From NCBI GenBank assembly GCA_003117195.1, contig BDSI01000035.1, positions 370,001 through 434,000 of the forward strand: a DNA stretch of 64,000 nt, read 5' to 3'. Under the pieces are notes generated by a model. The model was not told the origin of the DNA. It made no database searches and worked only from the letters and a program-made list of their open reading frames with translations. The DNA is from Eudorina sp. 2006-703-Eu-15. Taxonomy: Eukaryota; Chlorophyta; Chlorophyceae; Chlamydomonadales; Volvocaceae. Both the position numbers and the translations under genes were made by a program. Positions 22,137-34,336 of the stretch are shown here, one piece after another. Position 1 is the first letter of the stretch. Every line of letters starts with the position of its first letter.

Positions 22137-25100
22137 CTACAGAACCTGCATGAAATCGCACAGTCTGGAATCGCTGTAGCCGACCTGGATGCCGCCGCCG
22201 CAGACGTACACCACATGTTGCGGTCTCCTGCGTGATGAGCCGGTGCGGAAGGTCCGCGGCGCTGGACCCACCACCGGGTATATGCCATGACGCGGATGTG
22301 GCATGCTAGGGGTTACTTGGTCCCATCGGTTGGTGGCAGGGTTGTACCTGGGCGCAAGCACGGACGTATAAAAAATGATACATATATGTTGCTCAATGTA
22401 TAATATATAATGTTTATAAATAGTATATATATAGATCATATACGCATATAGAGTATACATATTGTAGTGCTGTGTGGCAGAGACTCCGGAAGAAATATAT
22501 CTACGTATCAGGATTGTTTAGATTGTTCCACCGAAACATGTCGGTAACAGCCCACCGACCAACCTGTGAGCTCAACATACTCGCTCAAACACATAGTAAA
22601 AATATATTGACGAATGTGTGAAATTACGCGTGCACATGTCTGAATTATTTTCAGTTTTCTGGCCTACGTGCGTGGTTGGCTATCTAGATACCTACCTGTC
22701 GATACGGGAGAAGACGCCAGTGGCGGTGAGCCCAATCGAGGCGTTTGGGCAGCTCCGCATCGATGTTGTGTTGACGCAGCTGCGTGGCGTCAAACGAATG
22801 AATGTACATGTGTGCACAAACGCGCAGAAAAACCATAACGATGCAGGAGGATATATAGATGAATATAACATATATATAGATATTTGGCGTGTGCGTGTTT
22901 TTATGTGTACACTAGCCGTTCCATAAAATAACTTAATATGGTGATTCATTCTAATGTAGTATTTTATGTAACGGCTAGTGTACACATACATGCACGCACA
23001 AGCTATATATGTGTATATATGTGTACATATATATATCTGTATATATGTATATATACACCATATACACCATATGCACCATATGCACCATATGTACACCATA
23101 TATATGTGCACCATGTGTAGCGCCTGATGTGTGCATCTAAAGCTTAGCCTGTGGTATGTTTCAAGAACGCACAGTGTATGTTTTGCAGGCAGGTGTGTGC
23201 CCGTCATTATTATTTTGTACAACGAAGCAAGGCGACACGCACCAACACACATCGCATGCAGACCTTGCACGGGTGCGTGTGCATACCCGCATACCCGTAT
23301 AGGAAAATGGATGGAGGTTATGAATTCACCGACAGACCTGAACTCGCCCCCCATGATATAAAAGTGGCCGTTCAGGAACACTGCCGGGCCCATGCCGCCG
23401 CGCCCCACGGGCATGCCTGCAGGGCCGCCTGCTTGCATGCTCGTCCTCCACACCTACAATCGGTCGGTGCACATTCGAGGGTGGAAACCACAGAAAATGG
23501 TCGTTAGTATGAACTCACAGACTACGTAGTACTGGCAGGTCATGTGTAACCTCACGTTACAAACATCGGAACCCCCACGTACAGAAATCCCCATCGGAAA
23601 CCCCATCGAGCGCGACATACACGCAATAATAAAATAATAAATACAGATTTTTAACAAGGTTACTATATTAATACTTGTTATTTTAATTCATGTCGTTGTT
23701 TTATCTGAATTCATTATTTACTATTCTATGGTACAAATTATGACTACTTATGAAAACAATAATTACGTACAACTTAATACCATCACTATCTACGGTAACA
23801 GAAATACTAGTCATACCCTAGCTAGCTAGCGTGTATCAACTAGTATTAACTAGGCAAGGCAAGGGCGGCGGTGAGGCTTGCTGAGTCTATACGCCGCTGC
23901 CACTGGGAAACGAATCAAAGGTTATTATTTGTGCGTGCATACATGCTGCAGCAGGTGCACGACGGACGTGCGTGTATGTAGCCAGTCTAGATTATTCCTG
24001 CCGGATCTATCTGTCGAGACAATAGACATGGTCGATCGTTCGTCCATGCATGTATGTATGCATTTAACTTACATTTCGAATTGGATTGTAGATCTGGACA
24101 TAGTTGACTTGCTGCAGCACATTATTGCTGTTGCTCATGCGCCCGCCGAACACGTACACCAGACGGCCGTCGCTGCCCACGGACGCATGATGTACGGCGT
24201 ACGGCATGCGAGTGATGTTTGTCCATCTGGATGTACTTACGTTGAACTTGCTGCGCACATTATAATTGCGTGGCCAGTGAGGCAAGATAAGACGGCGATA
24301 ATGCAGTCGTCGTACCAGCCATACAATCAATACGCAAAAGCTCCTACTACGTATTAAAGCACGTGAACAGGACGAAACACATCTATCTATTTCATGTTCA
24401 CGTGTGCGCATGCGTACGTGCGTACCCGTCGTCGCTACGTAGCTTGCTCCCATCGCGCACGCACGCAGGCAGGCACGCACGGGCGACAAACGAACTCATC
24501 TCAACAAGCAGAACCCCATTCATCAGAGAGCGTTCTCACGCGCACGAGGCGATGACCGGCCCCGACTTCTGGTTGCCATTAAGCAGGCCGCCGCAGTGAT
24601 AGATGGTGTCGCCGATGGCTGTGACACCGGCAGCACCGCTGACGACCAGCGGCGGTGGGCCCCGGGTCCACACGTCTTTGATGGGGTCGTAAATCTGCAT
24701 GTTGCCTGCGTGCGTGTACGTACGTGTGTGTGCGTCAGGAGCAAATCGATGAACAAACTCGCGCGCACACACATGTGCGCGCATACATAAGCTACGCAGC
24801 CAGCCATCTACTGCCCAACGGGTTCGCAGTATTCGAATCACAAGTTCACTTGCTACACTTGCTGTTTATGCATGCTCTGTCTACTCTGTCCAGCAGTTAT
24901 ATGTGTGTGTTTAGAATTGCAACCCGCCCGCCCAGTTATATGTGTGTGTATATATTATGTGTATATATGGTATATTTCTTATCCATATTACCCATTTCCA
25001 AATTTATGTCTGTTATATATTAATGGTCGCGAGCGCGGAGCGCGCGAGCGCTCGGGTGGATGGGTACACAATGTACGTACGTACGTATGCATGCCATGTG

Positions 25101-26885
25101 AATAGCGTGCACACACACGTACGGCCGCGCAGCGTTGATTGGCACCATCCATCTCTCGATGCCGCATGCAGATAGCATTCATATTGCCGGCGGATGGACG
25201 ACGCATGGACTTGCTTCTCCATAAATGACTTCATACGAATACCCAGCGCCGTGCTAGTCACCTGGCGTAGTGCCGAGGAACCCCCCGATAAGGTACAGTT
25301 TGTTCTTGACTGTTGCAGCAGCCATATGGTGTCCGAAGTATAAACGGTCAGCGCGCCTTCGTTCGGTCGTCGAGTCCAGCCATGCAGCAGCAGCACGCAT
25401 CACACATGCATCGAAGGGAGGGAGGGAGGGAGGGTCATCATCACGCGTTCATGCGTTCATCCGCGAAATCTGTGATGATACGAAGGTTGGATATATGTAC
25501 ATACAGACAAGGTTGAACGAATGAAAGAACGGATGAATGGACAAATAAGCCGAATGTATCGTGCGTATACAGGCGCTTATAGCTTGCAAGCAACAGAATA
25601 CACAGAAGCATGCTGCCGGTCTTGCTGAATGTTATGTATTCACATATATATGGGGCCGCCGTCGTAAATAAAAACTCGCACAGCAGCGCACATACATCAG
25701 TTGGCTGGTTCCAGCAAGACCCATCCACCCTTCATCCATGCATGGATGAAAGATCCTACGTATCGTACATTTACATGGCTTGATGTCATGCATCTATCGC
25801 ACGCGCACGTCGCTCGCTCGCTAGGCTCGCTCGATACTACCGATGGTGCGCACGCAGACACTGACCTGCTCCAAGTTCCCTTGTCAATGTTGAACGCCAT
25901 AGTGGCGTTCCGAGCCGCGCTGCTGAACTTATTGTCACCCATCAAAACCAGCAGAGTCTCGTTTGCAAGGCCCTGTGCACATATATACACGTGTGTACAT
26001 ACACGCATTGATGTCCAGACATTCGCACGCGCACAGAGTGTTATCTATCACCGACCACGCAGCATAGCACGCAACGCACAAACCCATCCGCCGTGCGTGC
26101 GTGGTGCATGCTTGGTTGATTATTGCCGCCGGTCTTTCGCGCGCGCGTAGGTGTGCGCGGCAGGTCGGCACGCACCGCCGCCGGGCCGACGGTCGCTGTG
26201 GACGTCGCTGTGGATCATCCACGGCAACGCCCCTTCCACCGGTTCGCTCCCCAGCAGCCAACGACGCATGTAAGACACCAAACATGCATCCCTTCTACCG
26301 ACGATCGATTGCACAAGCAATGCACGCCGTTCCGTCGTTGTCCAGCACCTAGTTAGCTACCATACAGGCATGTATGCATACAAGCAGGCAAGCAACAAGC
26401 TAAACAAGCAAGCTCGCGGAAGGAGTAAATAATAATTGCGGCGCCAAGCAAGCAACGAAGTAGTAAAATGCGTGGATTAATACCCATTATTATTAACCTC
26501 CATCCCGGCGTGCGGCGGCAGCGGACAGATTTAGATACGTACGGGAATCCGTGTATGTACCGACAACCAAAAATACGTATACATGCTGTGCACAAACGAA
26601 TGTTGTTCTGGCTGTTCGGAAGGCGGCGCAAGTAGTGCGTGCGTGCGTGGCCATTTGCACTATTTGTAATAATGTGCGTACCTTCAGGATTGCGGCTGAA
26701 CCTTCCCCGATGGAATAGGGCATGATGCCGGGGACAGTTGCCCACCGTACTCTGGTCGCTGTGGCCGGCATTAGAAATACGCCAAGAGGCCCGGGCCCTC
26801 CCAGCAGCCCAGTTATAATTAGAAGAAGGGACATCAGTTTAGCCGCCGCGAATACCGGAGGGAGCATGTTGACTGTTGTCATCAT
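22137..26885 (-). CDS. Secreted six-bladed kelch beta-propeller protein, paralogue 3 (386 aa, 8 exons)
   Basis: Exons 26885-26682, 25972-25866, 25356-25262, 24705-24540, 24250-24073, 23453-23338, 22779-22696 and 22347-22137 join in phase to 386 residues ending in TAG. The tandem ATG at 26885 is chosen because it opens a signal-like hydrophobic segment (MSLLLIITGLLGG). Kelch blades show as ETLLVLMGD, KLYLIGGF, TIYHCGGL, LVYVFGGR, FYIMGGE and VVYVCGGG. Exons 2 to 6 are exactly 107, 95, 166, 178 and 116 bases, identical to gene 1. Exon 7 (84 bases against 81) encodes the cysteine insert with SCPN. The last intron has a normal GT donor where gene 1 has GC. The C-terminus carries a short Arg-rich stretch absent from gene 1. 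The role is unknown; an extracellular binding protein is inferred. Confidence 0.88.
22903..22987. mobile_element. 85-bp MITE-like element with 28-bp terminal inverted repeats
   Basis: The arms 22903-22930 and 22960-22987 are perfect reverse complements except for one base, beginning ATGTGTACACTAGCCGTT. The 29-base centre has no coding capacity. TA dinucleotides flank both ends, as expected after Tc1/mariner-type insertion. It sits in intron 6 of kelch paralogue 3. Confidence 0.75.
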
Positions 26886-29550
26886 CAGCGTCCGTCGGAT
26901 TAGTCGGATGGCCGAGCGAGCTGCTTGGTTGATTGAGCCGTCACCAGGTATACGAGCGAGCTCAAATAGTTGATGGGTGTATGCGATGTGTATGTCTACG
27001 TAACGAGGCATGACCACGAGGTCATACTTGAGGATCACCAGCCATGGCGATATACACTGATCAGAAAGGAAGCGGATAGCAATCTAGGATACTCCGTAGT
27101 GGACTAGCCGATCCCTAGGCCGGGCGTACAGTCGTACACGAAGCAAGTACATGCTCATCCCATAAATAACCATAAATAAAGAATCCACCGGCCTGTGTAC
27201 ATTTGCGATACCTCTTGCACATGAGTTTAACGGAGTGTCGGGCATGGGTGGATACTCGCACCAGAGATCGATCGATCCTGTCCATCCAAGGAATCGATTG
27301 ATGATGCATGCATGAGAGCTAATCTGGTACATGTCAACATGCAGTAATGTGTGAAATTATTTGTGATGTTATAATTTATTATCACGGTCGCTCGATCGCT
27401 GCCGGGCACACACTGCCGTGGATTATTGGGCGGCGCAGGGGCGGTGCGATTAGTGCGATGCAGCCCGCCGAGCATCTGCTGTATGCATGTGTATGTGTAA
27501 CGCACGAATTCATGCATGAGTGCAAATGCAGGTGCAATCATGTTCGTTCTGAAACACCGTAGCGTACTGTGGCATGATATTCGCTCGCCGTGGCGTATTG
27601 ACCACGCGTAATTGACCACGCACGGCGTAATTGACAGATTGAGACTTAGTGACACACAGGACGCACGGATTTGCACATCAACAGCAGCTAGCGGAGCTGA
27701 CGCAACTGCTGATGAAATGGACCACTACGTATACCAACGCTAACACGTCGATGCATGAAAACCCGCCCCCGCCGTTGTACATTAAGACATGAAAACTAAT
27801 GCGATGCGTCAGTTTGCAATGCTGCTGCTTAGTTGTCACGCACGCGCTGAATCCTGCACAACCATCAGTCTGGCACACATGCATCTACGTGTCCACTTCG
27901 GTTGCTACATCCAAGGAAGCAACCCGGCGGAACTACGTAACGAAATAAACCGAAGGCATACAAACATGACGAGAAATCAATCCCCTCCCTAGCTAATAAG
28001 TTCGCCTAGCTGATAAGACGTCTCTGCTATGCACGCTCGCTTTTGACTGTGCCTGCTGCTGTAAAAGGTAGGAAATTCGAGCCCCGTACGTAGCACCAAG
28101 TGCTTTTTTTCAGCCTCGTGTTACAGCTGCGCTCTGGTGTGTGTGGATGGAACTAGGCTCGCCTCTCGCTGGATGGACTAGATGGACGGACATGTATCAA
28201 CGCGCCAAGCCTGAGAGGACCGGCTTGTATGTATGGTCGCACCAGCAGCAATAGTGAGCGGGCGCTCATCAGGACGGAGGCGCTGATGATGGATACAATT
28301 AATACATTACGTAGTGATCGAAAGAACATTGTTAATTGCGTCTGCCCAAGCAAGCCTACCTTCCACGATGTGCGACGTACACACGAATCCTGCGTGCCTG
28401 GTAGCTGTTGTTAGCCTCAGTCAGGCCCAACGGCTCATCACACACACGCAAGACAGTAGTTCCGTGCACATCGTCGTCCTCCCAATTTTCCAAGGCACTC
28501 GCTCGCGAAGCTGACGGAGTGGCACTATTTGTCCGTGCCCGTGTCGTTATGATTTAGGCCGCGTGCTCAATGTTAGCAGTTTCGCAACATACAGCCACAC
28601 CAACTACGTACGTATTCCTATCTGCTTGCTTTAACGAACGGGCATGCACGCCAGTCGATTGTTATGTTATGGTGTCGTCACTTACTTTCCATGAACTGAA
28701 CCTATTCAACTACTTGAGCACCCTACTTCAAACTCACAACAGCTCTGAACCGGGCAGCCTCTCGCTGAAAGCTTTCAACTCTTAAGAGAGTAGTGACGGA
28801 ATTGTTCTGACACGCATTCGTTCATACATGTAAGCATTAGCACGCACTCTATCTATACTATTTGCCATCCCTACACACACATTGACCTCCATGCATCCCG
28901 AAACAGCCCTGCCATTATTACGTATGTAGCCACTTACGACCAGCAGCGAGAGTGTCCGCCATTCATCAACAATCGATCTCCGTCACAATCATCTCAGCCT
29001 CCCGAGGACAGGGTATGTAGATAGACGGGTCCGTCCTGGCTCAGCGCAGTTCTCACATACACGTACGTCGGCCGCAGGAACTCATAACCCAGGACGCAGC
29101 TAGCTCACTTGCGGCTGCACCGCATCCGCAGCAGTGTCAGGCATCGACCTGAAGTGCAAAAATCGATGGAAGGTAGGGAGTGGCCAGAATGAAGCGGTAC
29201 ATACACACATTACATCATATATATAATATAATGCATACATGCACAGTGCGCGGACGAGATGCAAGGGTGAGAAGGATCGGTACAGACAGTAACGCCTTGC
29301 TTCAACGAATGCGCAGCGTGTTCACGTAACTGCCGCTATTTGGGGGTGGGTTGCTTTTCGCTGTTCAGCGCGCACATGCAGGTTCAGGGATAAGATGGCA
29401 TTCGCTTTACTTAATTGTTGACAACCGATCGTCGGTGCAAGTATTCAAAGCCCGAGGCCCAAGCAATAAATCCTTGCGAACCCAGCAGCACTTCTAGCAC
29501 TTCTCTACCAAAACATGCCAACACCTAACATTCAAGTTCGTTGCCTGTAC
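26886..29550. other. Intergenic region between kelch paralogue 3 and the J-protein gene
   Basis: No exon with recognisable coding content was found on either strand. It contains the promoter side of kelch paralogue 3 and the 3' flank of the J-protein gene. A minus-strand TGTAA occurs near 29215, about 340 bases past the J-protein stop. No tandem array longer than a few units is present. Confidence 0.5.
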
Positions 29551-32500
29551 TTACTTCCGCAGGTGCGCATACTTCTCACTTTTGTAGATGTACGAGTCGT
29601 GCATGTCCTGCAAAACACAAACAAGCATGACTAGCATGACACGGCATTACAACGCCATGGCTTGCAGAACGACTGGAACATATTATCGCAATTGTGCCGT
29701 GGACTGCACATACAAGCGCAAGCGACACGCACACATACACACCTACCTCCAGCCTGCGGATGGCGAACGGGTTAATGCCCACGGCGTCCCTGCCATTGGC
29801 CTTTAGGCTCTCCTGGCCGAACATGTGCAGCCCCTGGTCGCGGAACTGGCGAATCCACTCCGTGTCCCTGCGTGCGATAATAATTCAGCCGTGTCAGATA
29901 TATCAATCGAAGTGCAGGAGGCCGGTGCGCAGGCGGGCGTCAGGTTTTAACAGAACGAACGAGCAGTACGTACAGGAAATATAGCTAGTACAGGTAATAA
30001 TAGAACGCTTATAGTTTTCTTCACAACTGGTTTCTGTGATTCCAAAACCCGATGAGCGTCGAATAAAAAACCGCAAGGTACGTACAAATATTTGCCTTTA
30101 TCAGTGCGCGCGTGTGTGCAGCTTTGCGGATGTTGTGCACGGTATGAGAGACGGACCAGTGCATGGTTCGATTATGATCATGGCGCGAGTTTTCTTCGTT
30201 CCTTGCTTTTCCTGTGCCAAGCGCAGATAACCGTGCTGCGCGACCTCACCCGTTAGCCACCGACACTACAAGGCTGATGGCGGGAATCGCCAGAAGGCCC
30301 GTCGTGATGAGCACGAAGGGGTTGTTGCGTGTGGTCCTGAACGATGCAAAGGCACACCGACACAGCAACGAGAGAAACGTATGTCAACTACGCATAGGGC
30401 TCAGAAAGGAAGAAAACAATGATGCCGTGGACGCGCACGCAAGCATACATCATCCTACCAGCGAGGCATACGTAGAAATCCCAGAACTACTTGCAGGACC
30501 GTGCGTGGGGGTACATAGCGGCGGCATGATGACATCCTCACCCAAATACATAAACCTAACCCAGTTAAACGATGCCGACAGCCTAGGTTAGTCGATACAC
30601 CGTCGATCTGCAGCTACGTGACAGCTGCAACGAAGGGTTCTCGAGATGCTGGCTGGGATGGACGCAGACGGGGGGGGGTGCTCCGTCTTCATTCTATCTA
30701 CTTATTGCGAACGAGCGAACGAGAGTCGCTGCTGTACGCTGCACGGCGCGCGTCTGCTACAGTTCGTTCGGTGGGGCAGAAGCAGACAGAGAATTCAGGA
30801 ACTAGAACCTCACGTGTCCATTACTAGTTGGAATTCGTTCATGTAATAATGCATGCGTGCGAGTGCCCATTTTCACCTACCTGAACATGGCCCGGTAAAA
30901 ATCCCATTCGGTCGCAAAGCCTCCAAAGGGCCCACCACAGCGGATCGGACCACGCTCCCCAAAGTCCATGCCCATGCCATGCGCCCTGTAGTACGCGCGG
31001 GCGTACCTGTGGGGTCCACCCGGAAGTGCGTCAGCATGGACAGCGCGTAACTTAGCCAGCGGCCAGATGCAGAACTAGCAGAACTACGTCAACCCCATGT
31101 GAGCGAGTTTGCTGCCAGTGGCTAGCATGTAACTCTCAATGCACTCAGTTATTTTACCGACGGAAATCAACAAATGCATGTATGACATCTATTTCACTAC
31201 CCAACGGAACGGTCGGGGGAGTTAACCGCAGCAGGTGCGTGCGCGTGTATGTACGTACGTGAACATGAGTCGCGTGCCTCAAGTAGCGTGCGTGTGTAAG
31301 TCTCTAAGAACAATTTTACAAACACGCACGGCGGCGTTCCCACCCATAATCCAGTATAGACATGTTACACCAATGGGGGCCTAGCCGTCGTGCAATTGAT
31401 TCTGCCATTCGTTTTTCACTGTCGAGCGAGTTGGGCGCAGACTAAAAACAGTTGAACGTCAAATACGACACCTTTTGCACATCAATGTACACAATTCCGT
31501 ACTTGGCGTTTGCACTTGAACCAGGTGGTGGCACGTTGTATCCCGCCTGCCCTGTGTGTTTGAACAAAACATATATTTCGATGCTCAGTTCAGCTTCGCT
31601 GGCGTTCTCCACCTTCACTTGCAATTGTGAATTGAAATCAAATCAATGTAACAAACGCAGGCAGGTCATGCAATAAATCGACGTTGAGCACGACATACCA
31701 TACAGCGCGTGTCGTAAGCATGGCATGCGTTCTTATTGCTTCTGGAGCAACACACATCAACCAAGCAGCGAGCGAGCGGCATGCGTATTGAACATTATTA
31801 TTAAATAAGAATTATTTTTTGTATATATTCATTTTCACATATAGATACAAAAATCATAATATGTAGGCATTACCGTAACATAATATAACACAATAATATA
31901 ATATAACATTATAATACATTATGGCATAATATCACATAACAACATATCGTATAATATCATACCATATCATGATATGATATGATATATATAATATAATATA
32001 ATATAATATAATATAATATAATATAATATAATATAATATAATATAATATAATATAATATAATATAATATAATATAATATAATATAATATAATACAATACA
32101 ATACAATATAATACAATACAATACAATATAATACAATACAATACAATATAATACAATACAATACAATACAATACAATATAATATAATATAATATAATATA
32201 ATATAATATAATATAATATAATATAATATAATATAATATAATATAATATAATATAATATAATATAATATAATATAATATAATATAATATAATATAATGTG
32301 ATATGAAACGATATGATTTGATAAACCATAGTGCACATGGACAGGGACAGTCTTACCCCGGAGTACGGCGTCATATGCCTCCTTGATTTCTCGGAAGCGC
32401 GCCTGGTCCGTCACACGTAGAGGGATCGACCTTTTACTTCCTTACACAAACCACTGGCTTCGATGTTCATCCCGCCTACTCGTTTGAAGCATTTGAAAAC

Positions 32501-33564
32501 AGGTAGGTATGCGTAAGGGCATCCACCTCCATACCGAAGTATCGATGCCCAGCCACACATGTAGACACCCAACCAGACAACTAAGCACCCACTAGCAACT
32601 GCCCCACCGCTGGTTTTCACCCTCCAGTACAAATTCAGCCACCACCGGCGAGCTGCAGCCATGTCAAGATCCTCCCTCGCTCCCCGGGTATCATGAATGT
32701 ACGAATGAACGTTACAGTGGACCTCGAAAAGGGATCAGGTCGGTAATCGTCAAATGGCAGTTCCATGCATGTCATCGCCCCCAGGCTGCTGGGTTGCATG
32801 GTCTGCGCCCAGTCGTACGCATGGACGGTTGGAAAGGCTGCCGTACAGCCAGAACGAACTTCAGCCGTTCATGCATGTGTGTGTTACATGGTTGGGGGTG
32901 CATAACCCCATACCTGTACAACTACCCATATATACAAGCCGTGGGCCCAAGGGCATGTGGACCCACCTGACTTCCATGCTTGTGTCCCATATCCCATGAC
33001 CGCAAACGTTATGTCCGGGTATGCCCACCCCATGTACGACGACATCCAACACACCTCGGCGACGACCCTCTGTGACGCGGGCACCTTGTCCGGATGGAAC
33101 TGTTTGCACAGCCGCACGAAGGCCTCCTTGACCTGGAAGACGGAACCGAAGGCAGGGCAAGTAAGCACTCGGGACACGCGAGCGAATTCCTTCGCTATTC
33201 ACCCTCACTCCGTCATCTTCTGCAACGTGTACTTGCTGAATTCGCACGTGCCCGAGCAGAGAAGAGAAGGAGGCGCTCGCTGCGCCGAGCGAGGGTGCCA
33301 GTTTTGACCCTTACATGCTCGCAAACCGGCTCTACCTAGCTACACCAGCACGGTTTGATATTCTGCTCTTATCTATATGACACTATATGGTTTACGGCAC
33401 AGCAGTGATGGCGCAAACCAGCATGACAAACGAACTTCACGTACGAAAACCACACCCCAAACATCGTAACGTACTTCAGCTTTGTTAGCAGATGACGCCA
33501 AGCCAAGCTTGTCATATGCAGCAGCCAGGTCCGCTGTCATTACAGTTCCATGGAAGCTTGTCAT
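29551..33564 (-). CDS. Small membrane-anchored DnaJ-domain (J) protein (217 aa, 8 exons)
   Basis: Exons 33564-33475, 33132-33055, 32402-32357, 31551-31503, 31006-30881, 30336-30250, 29867-29747 and 29607-29551 join in phase and end in TAA. The J domain starts near residue 12 (LAAAYDKLGL), has the HPD motif at residues 43-45 (KQFHPDKV) and ends with FREIKEAYDAVLRG. HPD is the Hsp70-stimulating motif, so this should be a co-chaperone. A hydrophobic stretch at about residues 136-156 (FVLITTGLLAIPAISLVVS) is a likely single membrane span. No Gly/Phe, zinc-finger or C-terminal client domain is present, so it is a class III J protein. The terminal AAGTAA overlaps a possible donor (GTAAGT), so a further exon is conceivable, but none was seen. 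An AT pentamer array fills the intron at 32356-31552. Confidence 0.87.
31986..32298. repeat. AATAT pentamer array with an AATAC block
   Basis: About 62 tandem AATAT units with a central block (about 32090-32178) in which many units read AATAC, in the J-protein intron between exons 3 and 4. Confidence 0.95.
32703..32723 (-). repeat. Short copy of the dispersed repeat end
   Basis: GAATGAACGTTACAGTGGACC is the reverse complement of the shared repeat terminus, with one base changed. It lies in a J-protein intron. Little else of the element is recognisable here. Confidence 0.55.
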
Positions 33565-34336
33565 TTTTAGGTTGCTTATTCAAATGAATTGAAGCGTCAT
33601 GTAAAGTCATGTAAGTGCATTAAACTAATAGATAGTGACCGGCCGACAATCACAGCGAACCGGAAATGTTCGGCCCCGTCATAATCGCCCATAAGGCCCT
33701 CAAAGCGGTCAACAAATTTTGTGTCAACCCAATATCAAGTAATACTGTTTGTATATGTGATGTCTTGAACATTTGCTCGAAACGAGATATTTATTTCATG
33801 CAGGCCCATTACTGATAGTCACTTTCGGAGCGAGCTGTCCTTAAATCACGGGCGATCCTTCCGTGGAAAGGGGCCGATAACAACTGCTGAATGCGAGCGA
33901 GCTCAACGCAACGCTTTTCTGGTAATAGAAATGCCGCAAAACTGCACCAAACCCCAGTACTGCACTCCATGCCAAGTCATTCAGCGGTCAGTCCATCTTT
34001 GATCAGCAACGGATGGCCGAACATTCACCGACGAGTGCTGCGCCGTGTGTGCTTGTATCGCCACGGAACGAACATGAGATCGTCCAGCAGTACCATGGCC
34101 CAGAGATCCCTAATTACCCTGCCTCCCTCAAACCCGCCGGGGCTAACCGAGAATGCCCATCCTTGCATCCACCCATCCATCCATCCTGCATACACACACG
34201 CACAGGCATCTACAATAGTTGTCGGTTGACGCCCAGCACCCTCAGTGTCAATTATTGGATCACCGTCTAAACCGTCTTAACAGTCTCAGCCAGCGTGTTT
34301 GCAGCTGGGTGTTGCCAACACCGTCTACTGCGGTGA
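33565..34336. other. Spacer between the J-protein gene and the large kelch gene
   Basis: Nothing recognisable was found. The gap holds the 5' flank of the J-protein gene and the 3' flank of the large gene. GC content begins to rise here toward the GC-rich right half. Confidence 0.5.
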
